DNA from: an uncultured Burkholderiales bacterium | GTDB taxonomy: Bacteria; Pseudomonadota; Gammaproteobacteria; Burkholderiales; Burkholderiaceae_C | DNA: 32,032 bases | Direction of reading: 5' to 3' | Assembly: GCA_903844825.1 (NCBI GenBank) | Contig: CAIMVC010000039.1 | Coordinates: forward strand, 1 to 32,032 | Part shown: piece by piece, positions 8,769 through 15,750 of the stretch | How the letters are laid out: every line of letters starts with the position of its first letter | How positions within the stretch are numbered: position 1 is the stretch's first letter | Translations under genes and position numbers: made by a program | The notes under the pieces: model-generated | Database searches by the model: none | What the model saw: the letters and a program-made list of their open reading frames with translations, nothing else | What the model was told of the DNA's origin: nothing

Positions 8769-9106
8769 CCACCCCGGTCGGCAGCACGCCTGGTGGACGG
8801 CAGGTTTTGCAAATAATCAAGCCCCTCAAGGCGGGTCGCAAAGCCGTTTGCGTTCGTGTTGTTTGATGCGGCGTGATTGGCTTATCGCCAGTCCCTGTCA
8901 TAGGCTGGTGGATGCTGACTTTGTCTGGAATATACTGATCAGTAGGTGTCTTTTGAATGTCATCTTTTGCATGGAGTCCTGAGCTTCGTCCGGCCTCGCT
9001 TGCAGCTTAGGGGGCATTCTTTTTCCCGGCGACCCTACACCTCTGGCCAGCGCTGACAGGCCTGTGCGCGTGAGGCCCGGGCCCCTGTTCACTTCAAGGA
9101 GATTTC
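8769..9106. other. 338-bp intergenic region with a palindromic operator-like site
   Basis: No open frame here has coding character. The region must contain the promoter of the downstream four-gene operon. Its clearest element is the palindrome at 8933-8944, which overlaps a TATACT box (separate entry). A good Shine-Dalgarno (AAGGAG) lies just before the next start at 9107. Confidence 0.5.
8931..8944 (+). promoter_or_regulatory. Palindrome TACTGATCAGTA overlapping a TATACT -10-like box
   Basis: A perfect 12-bp palindrome (8933-8944) overlaps TATACT (8931-8936), a 5/6 match to the sigma-70 -10 box. No good -35 is visible at 16-18 bp, as expected of a promoter that needs an activator. The symmetry resembles TetR- or GntR-family operators. 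It lies 163 bp upstream of the Bug gene. No cognate regulator lies beside it. Confidence 0.4.
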
Positions 9107-10066
9107 ATGACCACACGAAGAAACGCTCTGCTGGCCGTCGGCGCGCTCGCCGTTCCCTTTGTCGCACGCAGCCAGAACCTGCGGCCGCTGAGGATCATCA
9201 TTCCGTTTCCTGCTGGCGGGATCTCGGATGCGATGGCCCGGATTCTGGCCACCCGCCTGAGCGCGGAACTGGGCCGGTCGGTGCTGGTGGACCCGCAGCC
9301 CGGTGGCAGTGGGCTGATTGCCGCACGCCGCACCTTGAACGTGCCGGCCGACGGGACGACCTTGCTGATCATTTCCCCGACGATGTTGATCATCCTGCCC
9401 AAGACCATGAAGCTGGAGTTTGACCCCATTGAGGAGTTTGTTCCGGTCACCAACATTGGCTCCAACCCGCTGGTGCTTGGCGTTCACAAGTCGGTGCCGG
9501 CCAACAACCTGCGCGAGTTCATTCAGTATGCCCAGACGCAGCCTGCCAGCGCCCTGACTTTTGCGTCAGGCGGCGCGGGGACCTCGACGCACCTGGTCGC
9601 CGAGCTGTTCTTCAAGCGCGCCGGGCTCAAGCTGGTGCATGTGCCTTACAAGGGTGGAGCGCCTGCTGTGCAAGACCTGCTGGCCGGCCATGTGCAGGCC
9701 TATTTTGGTAACCCGGCCGAACTCATCACGCACAAGGACAGCGGCAATATCCGCCTGCTGGCCAGCTCTGGCGAGACGCGCATGGCCGAATTGCCGGAGG
9801 TGCAGACCCTTGGCGAAGTCTTGTCCGGGCTGTCGCTCGTGACTTGGAACGGTCTGGGTTTTCGCAAGGGCACGCCGGTGGCCGACATCGAGCGTGTGTC
9901 GCAGGCGATTCAGCGAATTTCGAAGGAGCCGGAGTACATCCAGAGCATGAACAAGATCGGTGTGACGCCGGTGGGCAACACCCCCGAGCAGTTTGGCGCG
10001 GCGATTAGGCGCGACCGGCTGCTCTGGAACGAAGCGATCGACAGCGCAGGAATCAAACAGTCCTGA
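9107..10066 (+). CDS. Bug/TctC-family periplasmic tricarboxylate-type solute-binding protein
   Basis: 319 aa, typical Bug length. A signal peptide at 1-23 has a twin-Arg start (MTTRRNALLAVGALAVPFVA). Family blocks are IIPFPAGGISDAMAR (31-45), VDPQPGGSGLIAA, PYKGGAPAVQDLLAGHVQ and the C-terminal GNTPEQFGAAIRRD. Bug proteins bind carboxylates or related small molecules in the periplasm and may work with TctAB permeases encoded elsewhere, or as sensors. None is encoded here. Strong AAGGAG ribosome site. It is the first gene of a four-gene plus-strand group whose enzymes suggest a hydroxy- or unsaturated dicarboxylate ligand, which is inference. Confidence 0.93.
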   Translation: MTTRRNALLAVGALAVPFVARSQNLRPLRIIIPFPAGGISDAMARILATRLSAELGRSVLVDPQPGGSGLIAARRTLNVPADGTTLLIISPTMLIILPKTMKLEFDPIEEFVPVTNIGSNPLVLGVHKSVPANNLREFIQYAQTQPASALTFASGGAGTSTHLVAELFFKRAGLKLVHVPYKGGAPAVQDLLAGHVQAYFGNPAELITHKDSGNIRLLASSGETRMAELPEVQTLGEVLSGLSLVTWNGLGFRKGTPVADIERVSQAIQRISKEPEYIQSMNKIGVTPVGNTPEQFGAAIRRDRLLWNEAIDSAGIKQS

Positions 10067-10141
10067 GCCGGCGCCGCGCTGCCAGGGTCCGCTCGGGCCG
10101 GGCAGATCCGAGCGCTCAATGTCAGACAACACGGAGAAAGC

Positions 10142-10936
10142 ATGCCAGGAGACCAGGACAACAAGGCTGCCGGTGACGAGCCGCGGCCGGTGATTTTGCT
10201 CGCGGGGGCTGCGCACGGGATAGGCCGGGCCATGGCCCTGCAGGCCAGGCAGCGGGGTGCCCGGCTGGCGATTTGCGATATTGACCAGGCCGGCTTGCAG
10301 GCTCTGACGAGCGAACTGGCGATGGGCGAGGATGCCCTGCTGTTGCCGGTGGACATCACGCAGGCGGGGAGCGTGGCCGACTTTGTGACGGCTGCCTTGG
10401 CGCGCTTTGGCCGAATCGACGCGGCCATCTGCAATGCCGGCGGCATGATTTCGCTGGTTCATGATGGCCTGGTGACGTCCAACATCCGTGCCTTCAAGGA
10501 CATCCCGCCGGCTGACTGGAAGTCGATCGTGGACCTCAATTTGTACGGCGCGCTGAATCTGGCGCACGCCGTGCTGCCCGGCATGCTCAGCCGTGGTCAG
10601 GGGCGCATCGTCTTTGTGTCCTCGGTCTCGGGCCTTGTGGGTGGCGCCGGACTGAGTGTTTACGCAGCCGCCAAGGGCGGTGTGATTGCGTTTGCCAAAT
10701 CGCTGGCGCGGGAGGTCAGCGCAGCGGGTGTGTCGGTCAATTCGGTGGCACCGGGCGGCGTCGCGACGCGGGCCTTTCCGGCTGGTTCACCCTCGGCCGA
10801 GCGGCGTGTTCAGAGCGTGGCCATCGGCCGGCTAGGCCTGCCCGATGAAATCGCCAACGTGGCGATTTACCTGGCGACCGACGCGCCGCCTTACCTCACG
10901 GGCGAGGTGATTTCGGTCTCAGGCGGTCCCCCTTGA
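10142..10936 (+). CDS. Short-chain dehydrogenase/reductase (SDR)
   Basis: 264 aa, a classical SDR: cofactor motif AGAAHGIGRA (21-30), D46 at the end of beta-2 (CDID) favouring NAD(H), NAG at 98-100, catalytic S161, Y174 and K178 (YAAAK), and the C-terminal YLTGEVISVSGG. Residues 102-122 form a long loop before alpha-E and could shape the substrate pocket. The natural substrate cannot be read from sequence. The gene starts 75 bp after the Bug gene with a good GGAGAAAG ribosome site. Its stop overlaps the proposed TTG start of the next gene, so it is cotranscribed with it. Confidence 0.92.
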   Translation: MPGDQDNKAAGDEPRPVILLAGAAHGIGRAMALQARQRGARLAICDIDQAGLQALTSELAMGEDALLLPVDITQAGSVADFVTAALARFGRIDAAICNAGGMISLVHDGLVTSNIRAFKDIPPADWKSIVDLNLYGALNLAHAVLPGMLSRGQGRIVFVSSVSGLVGGAGLSVYAAAKGGVIAFAKSLAREVSAAGVSVNSVAPGGVATRAFPAGSPSAERRVQSVAIGRLGLPDEIANVAIYLATDAPPYLTGEVISVSGGPP

Positions 10937-11952
10937 CCGGGCAGTCCAAGGCCATGAAGGATTCCCTGCCAGCCGCGATGCGTCCCGCAGCGGACCCGGC
11001 GCTCAGGGTGGCCGCCGTGTCGCCCTCGTTTTGTGAGCACCCGGTGCTGTGCGCCGAGCTGCTGGCCCTGTTTCCGCAGGCCAAGATCAACGCCGGGCTG
11101 CGCCGGCTTGAGGGGGCCGAGCTGATCGAGTTTTTGCGGGGTCACGACGTGGCCATGGTCGGCCTCGAGTCCATGAGCGCGGCGGTGCTGGCGGCCTTGC
11201 CGGACCTGAAGATCATTGCCAAGCTGGGCACCGGCGTCGACATGCTGGACGCCCAAGCCATGGCCGAGCGCGGTATCCGTCTGGGCTGGAAGGCCGGCGC
11301 CAACGCCTTGTCCATTGCCGAGCTGGTGATTGCCTTTGCCTTGGTCGGGCTGCGTCACATGGGCGCGGGCAACCAGGCCCTGCGGCAGGGGCAAGACGTG
11401 ACCCGGCGCATGGGGCGGCTGCTCAGCGGGCGGGTGGTCGGCTTGCACGGTTGTGGTCACATCGGTCAGGCCGTCGTGCGCTTGCTCAAGCCCTTTGCTT
11501 GCCAGATTTTGGCCTGCGACGTGGCCGACCGGTCGGGCTTTTACGCCGAGCACGGGGTTCAGGCCGTGAGCTTTGACGAATTGCTGCGGCGCTCTGAAGT
11601 GCTGTCCATTCACGTGCCGCTGATGCCCGAGACCGACGGGCTTTACGGTGCGTCGGTGCTGCGCCAGTTGCGCCCGGACTGCGTGTTGATCAATACCGCC
11701 CGCGGGGCGCTGGTTGACGAGGATGCGCTGTACGAGCGGCTGGTGTCGGGCGCGCTCAGCGCGGCTTGCGCCGACGTCTTTGCCGCCGAACCCTCATTTG
11801 AGTCCCGCTTGATCGCGCTGCCGAACTTTTTTGGAACGCCCCACATTGGCGGCAGTGCTGCCGAGGCTCGGCTGGCCATGGGCCGGATCGCCCTCGAAGG
11901 CATCTTTGACAATTTCGTGCCGACCCCCGGCGTTCATCCTTTCGACGCGTAG
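10933..11952 (+). CDS. D-isomer-specific 2-hydroxyacid dehydrogenase (NAD-dependent)
   Basis: 339 aa from a TTG whose TTGA overlaps the SDR stop; an in-frame ATG at 10954 is a reasonable alternative start. Rossmann motif VVGLHGCGHIGQAV has GxGxxG at 173-178. The catalytic triad of the family is present: R257 (NTARG), E286 (FAAEP) and H304 (PHIGG). HVPLMPETDGLYG (227-239) is the usual substrate-cleft strand. It resembles the phosphoglycerate/hydroxypyruvate dehydrogenase group without the ACT domain. It may reduce a 2-keto acid or oxidise a D-2-hydroxy acid produced in the same operon. Confidence 0.92.
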   Translation: MTGQSKAMKDSLPAAMRPAADPALRVAAVSPSFCEHPVLCAELLALFPQAKINAGLRRLEGAELIEFLRGHDVAMVGLESMSAAVLAALPDLKIIAKLGTGVDMLDAQAMAERGIRLGWKAGANALSIAELVIAFALVGLRHMGAGNQALRQGQDVTRRMGRLLSGRVVGLHGCGHIGQAVVRLLKPFACQILACDVADRSGFYAEHGVQAVSFDELLRRSEVLSIHVPLMPETDGLYGASVLRQLRPDCVLINTARGALVDEDALYERLVSGALSAACADVFAAEPSFESRLIALPNFFGTPHIGGSAAEARLAMGRIALEGIFDNFVPTPGVHPFDA

Positions 11953-11964
11953 AGGCGGCGGTTC

Positions 11965-12696
11965 ATGACAGCTTATTTTGGTCACCGCGCCCGCCTGGGT
12001 CTGATCGTTCCGCCGAACAACACCGTCAACGAAGCCGAGTGGGCCAGCGCCATGCCCGCCGGTGTGACGATGCATGCCCTGCGCATGCGCCTGAACCCGC
12101 TGGCACGCTCCGACGAGGAACTCGGCATCCTGCGCCAAGACCTGCAGGCGGCCTGCCAGTTGTTTGCAGAGGCTGAAATCAGTGCTCTGGCTTTCGGCTG
12201 CACGGCCCCTTCGGCGGTCAGTCCGCGCCAGCAGATGGAGGCGATGATGACGGCTGCCTCGGGCCTGCCGGCGGCCACCGCTGCGGCGGCCGTGGTCGAT
12301 GCGCTGCTGGCGGTTGGCGCGAAGCAGGTGGTGTTGATGTCGCCATTTTCGGCCGCCGTCACCGAGCATGAAGCCCGCTTCATGGCGCAGGAAGGGCTGG
12401 AGGTGCTGAGTCAGCAATCGTTGGGCCACGGGACCTACCAGCCCGGCAAAAAGCTCGAGATTCACCGCATCGCGCCAGAGCAGGTGCTCAAGGCCGTTGC
12501 GCAGATTGACCATTCGCAGGCCGATGCCATCGTCGTTTCGGGCACCAACCTCGTGACCTTTCCGGTCATTGAAGAGATCGAGGCACTCACCGGCAAGCCG
12601 GTGGTCAGCAGCAACCAGGCGCTGCTGTGGTCCACCTTGCGCAAGGCCGGCATCGCCGATGCCTTGCCGCTAGGCCGTCTTTTCAAGCTGAGTTGA
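11965..12696 (+). CDS. Maleate cis-trans isomerase / Asp-Glu racemase-superfamily protein with one active-site Cys replaced
   Basis: 243 aa. The N-terminus RLGLIVPPNNTVNEAEW matches the maleate isomerase/arylmalonate decarboxylase branch, where PPxNxxxE binds a carboxylate. The first catalytic cysteine is present (FGCT, C79). At the second site, where maleate isomerases carry SCTN, the codon is GGC, giving SGTN (G193). Family two-Cys isomerisation would therefore be impaired; a one-Cys decarboxylase, hydrolase or altered racemase is possible. It follows the hydroxyacid dehydrogenase gene by 12 bp with an AGGCGG ribosome site, and is the last gene of the operon. Confidence 0.82.
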   Translation: MTAYFGHRARLGLIVPPNNTVNEAEWASAMPAGVTMHALRMRLNPLARSDEELGILRQDLQAACQLFAEAEISALAFGCTAPSAVSPRQQMEAMMTAASGLPAATAAAAVVDALLAVGAKQVVLMSPFSAAVTEHEARFMAQEGLEVLSQQSLGHGTYQPGKKLEIHRIAPEQVLKAVAQIDHSQADAIVVSGTNLVTFPVIEEIEALTGKPVVSSNQALLWSTLRKAGIADALPLGRLFKLS

Positions 12697-12729
12697 CCCC
12701 CGCCTGAGCAGGCCAGGCCGTGTGCCTTG

Positions 12730-13584
12730 TCAGCGCCGATCCGCGTGGTAGCTTCCCGTTCCGCGCTGAATCAGGCGGTCGTCCGGCAGGCAATCGCCAG
12801 GCTGGTAGCTGGGGCCCTGGTCCAGCCGGGCGTAGTAGGGGGCAAAGTCAATGTTCGCCAGGGCGAGCAGGTCTTCGAGCTGCTCGAGCACGAAGTAGCT
12901 CTCCTGAAAGTTGTCTATGCGGTAGTTGGTGCGCATCACCCGCTCCAGGTCAAAGCCGATCCGGTTGGGTGAGTCGCTGTGTACGGCGAAGCTGCTCTCC
13001 GACGACGATGAGGCGATGCCGGCGCCATACAGGCGCACATCGCCGCCTTGCCGCACCAACCCGAATTCGACGGTGTACCAGTAGACCCGGGCCAATTCCT
13101 TGAGTTTTCCCAGCCGCTGGGCGCGCAATCCGGCCTGGCCGTAGAGTGCCATGAAGTCGGCCATGACCGGGTTCATGAGCATGGGCACATGGCCAAAGAC
13201 GTCATGAAAAATGTCGGGCTCCTGCAGGTAGTCCAACTCACTGGCGCTGCGAATAAAGCGGCCCGCCGGAAAGCGGCGATGGGCCAGGTGCTCAAAAAAA
13301 ACCTCGTCGCTCACCAGGCCGGGCACGGCCACCACGCGCCAGCCGGTTTCTTGTTGAAGCACCTGCGAGAGTTGTTCGAAGTCCGGGATGCGCTCGGCCT
13401 GCAGGGGCAGGCGGCGCATGCCTTGCACAAAAGCATCGCAGGCCAGCCCGGGCAGCAACTGCATCTGGCGCTGGAACAGCGTCTGCCACACGGCGTGCTC
13501 GGCGGCGCTGTAGCTGGCCCAGTGCTGGGGAACGGTCCCGTCTGCGGCTGGCGTGGACCCGGTGCTGGGGTTCGATAAGGGCAT
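12730..13584 (-). CDS. phhA: Phenylalanine 4-monooxygenase (pterin- and iron-dependent)
   Basis: 284 aa, normal for the monomeric bacterial enzyme. It hydroxylates L-phenylalanine to tyrosine with tetrahydropterin and Fe(II). Iron ligands are visible: H127 and H132 in PDIFHDVFGHVPML and E173 in YWYTVEFGLV. The ESSFAVHSDSPNR region (196-208) forms part of the substrate site. The 3-bp gap after hppD means the two genes form one transcript, hppD first. The pterin recycling enzyme PhhB is not encoded in this window. Confidence 0.95.
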   Translation of the reverse strand: MPLSNPSTGSTPAADGTVPQHWASYSAAEHAVWQTLFQRQMQLLPGLACDAFVQGMRRLPLQAERIPDFEQLSQVLQQETGWRVVAVPGLVSDEVFFEHLAHRRFPAGRFIRSASELDYLQEPDIFHDVFGHVPMLMNPVMADFMALYGQAGLRAQRLGKLKELARVYWYTVEFGLVRQGGDVRLYGAGIASSSSESSFAVHSDSPNRIGFDLERVMRTNYRIDNFQESYFVLEQLEDLLALANIDFAPYYARLDQGPSYQPGDCLPDDRLIQRGTGSYHADRR

Positions 13585-13587
13585 GGC

Positions 13588-14664
13588 TCAGCTCGCTTGC
13601 AGTACGCCACGGCGAATCTGGTCACGCTCCAGCGATTCGAACAGGGCCTTGAAGTTGCCTTCGCCGAATCCGTCGTCGCCCTGGCGCTGGATGAATTCAA
13701 AAAAGACCGGGCCGAGCAGCGTTTGCGAAAAGATCTGCAGCAACAGACGGCGCTCGCCACCGCTGGCCACGCCATCGAGCAAGATGCCGCGGCTTTGCAG
13801 CGCGCTCACGTCCTGGCCGTGGTCGGGCAGCCGTTCATGGAGCATCTCGTAGTAGGTCGCCGGCGGGGCGCTCATCAGCGGCACGCCCGCCTGCTTGAGG
13901 CTGTCGAGCGTGCTCATCAGGTCATCGCTGAGCAAGGCGATGTGCTGGATGCCTTCACCGTTGAACTGCATCAGGAACTCCTCGATCTGGCCACTTTTGC
14001 CCGAACCGTCTTCGTTCAGCGGAATGCGGATCAGGCCGTCCGGCGCGGTCATGGCCTTGCTGGTCAGACCGGTGTATTCGCCCTTGATGTCGAAGTAGCG
14101 GATTTCTCTGAAATTGAAAATGCGCTCGTAAAACGCCGACCAGTAGGCCATTCGGCCGCGGTAAACGTTGTGCGTGAGGTGATCAATCAGCTTGAGGCCG
14201 TGACCGACGGGTCGGCGGTTCACGCCGTCGATAAAGCGAAAGTCGATGTCGTAGATCGACTGACCGTCCTCAAAGCGATCGATCAGGTACAGCGGCGCGC
14301 CGCCTATGCCCTTGATGGCGGGCAGTCGCAGTTCCATGGGGCCGGTCGGAATCTCCATCGGCTGCGCGCCCAGCGCCAGCGCCCGGGCATACGCCTTGTG
14401 CGAGTCCTTGACCCGAAAAGCCATGCTGCAGGCCGACGGGCCGTGCTCGGCGGCAAAGTAGGCGGCGGCGCTTTTGGGTTCGCGGTTGACAATGAAGTTG
14501 GTGTCTCCCTGCCGGTACAGGTCCACATCCTTGGAGCGGTGATGCGCCACCAGCGCAAAGCCCAGTTGCTCCAGCACCGGCTCGATCAGGCCGGCTTGCG
14601 GCGCGGCAAATTCGACGAATTCAAAACCCATCAGCCCGGCGGGATTATCAAAAAGGTCGGCCAT
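13588..14664 (-). CDS. hppD: 4-hydroxyphenylpyruvate dioxygenase
   Basis: 358 aa, family length. It converts 4-hydroxyphenylpyruvate to homogentisate in tyrosine degradation. It consists of two vicinal-oxygen-chelate domains; Fe(II) ligands are H162 (IDHLTHNV), H241 (GIQHIAL) and E323 (FFEFIQR), with the C-terminal gate helix [15 protein letters not shown] (332-346). Together with phhA it takes phenylalanine to homogentisate if an aromatic aminotransferase is supplied elsewhere. It is divergent from an Lrp-family gene that probably regulates it. Confidence 0.96.
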   Translation of the reverse strand: MADLFDNPAGLMGFEFVEFAAPQAGLIEPVLEQLGFALVAHHRSKDVDLYRQGDTNFIVNREPKSAAAYFAAEHGPSACSMAFRVKDSHKAYARALALGAQPMEIPTGPMELRLPAIKGIGGAPLYLIDRFEDGQSIYDIDFRFIDGVNRRPVGHGLKLIDHLTHNVYRGRMAYWSAFYERIFNFREIRYFDIKGEYTGLTSKAMTAPDGLIRIPLNEDGSGKSGQIEEFLMQFNGEGIQHIALLSDDLMSTLDSLKQAGVPLMSAPPATYYEMLHERLPDHGQDVSALQSRGILLDGVASGGERRLLLQIFSQTLLGPVFFEFIQRQGDDGFGEGNFKALFESLERDQIRRGVLQAS

Positions 14665-14733
14665 GTTGCTGCGCTTTCAAGGAGTTGTTTGAGGCTTTTA
14701 TTGTGCTCAGAAGCGGCTGCAACGTGGATGCAT

Positions 14734-14766
14734 CTTGAGGCCGGAAGCAGGCGAACTATGCATAAT
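14734..14766 (+). promoter_or_regulatory. Promoter of the Lrp-type gene, with possible leaderless start
   Basis: TTGAGG (14734-14739), 17 bp, then TATGCA (14757-14762), with an overlapping CATAAT (14761-14766). The expected transcription start falls only a few bases before the ATG at 14773, and no Shine-Dalgarno sequence is present, so the mRNA could be leaderless or nearly so. Two TGCA palindromes 7 bp apart (14760-14774) could be part of an autoregulatory site. This is a prediction from sequence only. Confidence 0.35.
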
Positions 14767-14772
14767 TACTGC

Positions 14773-15285
14773 ATGAATAATTCAAAAAGTGCGGATCTAA
14801 CGCTCGATACGTGCGACATCAGCTTGCTGGCCGCGCTGCAGCGCGATGCGCACGCCACCCACCAGACGATCGGCGAGCAGGTGCATTTGTCGGCCTCCCA
14901 GGTCAGCCGGCGGGTACAGCGGTTGGAGTCGGCGGGCCTGATCAGCCGTTATGTGACCTTGCTCAACCCGGCAGCGTTGGGTCTGGGGGTGCGGGCCCTG
15001 AGTTATGTCACGCTGACGCGCCATGGCGGTGATGAGGGGCTGGCTTTTGAGCGCGAGATCGCGGGCTTTGCCGAAGTGCTGGAGTGCTACGCGGTGGCTG
15101 GCGAGTCGGACTACATCCTGCACATCGTGGCGGCCGACCTGCCCACGCTGTCGGAGTCGGTGCTGCGCCGACTCACGCGCATTGCGGGCGTGGGCAGCAT
15201 CCGCTCGAACATTGTGTTGAACTGCATCAAGTCGACCACCGAGCTACCGCTGGCGCATTTGCAGGTGCCGCGGCGCCAAGGCTAG
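14773..15285 (+). CDS. Lrp/AsnC-family transcriptional regulator of the hppD-phhA operon
   Basis: 170 aa from the ATG at 14773 (MNNSKSADLT); an ATG at 14758 is also in frame. The much longer upstream open frame is antisense to hppD and not credible. An N-terminal AsnC-type winged helix (LDTCDISLLAALQRDA, then HLSASQVSRRVQRLESAGLI) precedes a RAM effector domain with the GESDYILHIVAADL core. Lrp-family genes beside hppD typically activate tyrosine catabolism with an aromatic effector; here that role is inferred from the divergent arrangement. Confidence 0.9.
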   Translation: MNNSKSADLTLDTCDISLLAALQRDAHATHQTIGEQVHLSASQVSRRVQRLESAGLISRYVTLLNPAALGLGVRALSYVTLTRHGGDEGLAFEREIAGFAEVLECYAVAGESDYILHIVAADLPTLSESVLRRLTRIAGVGSIRSNIVLNCIKSTTELPLAHLQVPRRQG

Positions 15286-15331
15286 GGGGCCGATCGGATG
15301 GGTCAGGGCTGCCGGCCCGCCGCTGGCGTGT

Positions 15332-15583
15332 TCAGTGCCGCGATCGCATCAGCCGGCGCAGATAGCTCAGGCCAAAGCCCAGCCCCAGCGCGAGTGCAAA
15401 CCAGCCCACCAGTGAAGACTTGGCCACGATGCCCTGCATGCCGGGGGAGACGATGAAGTAAGGCGAGATCAGCACCCCCAGCCCGATCAGCGCGCACAAG
15501 ATGGCTTTGAACAGCAGTTCCTTGTCGGCCTGGGCGCTCTTGGTGTTGGTAAAGGATCGGGTCGGTTCGCTGGGCAGGGGCAT
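15332..15583 (-). CDS. Small two-helix membrane protein of unknown function
   Basis: 83 aa. After a polar N-terminus (1-21) come two hydrophobic segments, ILCALIGLGVLISPYFIV (about 28-45) and SLVGWFALALGLGFGLSYL (about 56-74), ending in a basic tail RRLMRSRH. This predicts an inner-membrane hairpin. It is convergent with the Lrp gene (46-bp gap). I recognise no family. The hydrophobic pattern and clean frame support it as a gene. Confidence 0.65.
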   Translation of the reverse strand: MPLPSEPTRSFTNTKSAQADKELLFKAILCALIGLGVLISPYFIVSPGMQGIVAKSSLVGWFALALGLGFGLSYLRRLMRSRH

Positions 15584-15691
15584 GTTCGAGCTTTAAGGGC
15601 CATGGCTGGCGTGTGAAAGGCTCGAGGATAGTCTTTTTACGCAGGCCTTTCGCCGCGGCCGCGCCGCTAGCCCCACCCGCCTCAGAGGTAA

Positions 15692-15750
15692 GGGGTCAAG
15701 GGCGGGGTTAAGGGCGGGGCTAAGGGACGGGGTTAAGGGGCTGGGTTAAG
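15692..15750 (+). repeat. Degenerate 12-bp tandem repeat with nine G-tracts (putative G-quadruplex)
   Basis: About five copies of a GGGCGGGGTTAA-like unit. On the plus strand there are nine runs of three or four G separated by 1-5 nt. The array ends at the stop codon of the FAD/Fe-S dehydrogenase gene (stop complement at 15746-15748), so its 3' UTR is C-rich and the template strand G-rich. It lies between two minus-strand genes and could act in transcription pausing or termination, or be a replication-slippage array. Confidence 0.7.

Noticed and set aside
13597-14772. Long plus-strand open frame joined in frame to the Lrp-type gene
   Set aside because: It is antisense to hppD, which has complete family motifs. 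The Lrp HTH begins only after 14773; the upstream part is a GC-rich shadow frame.
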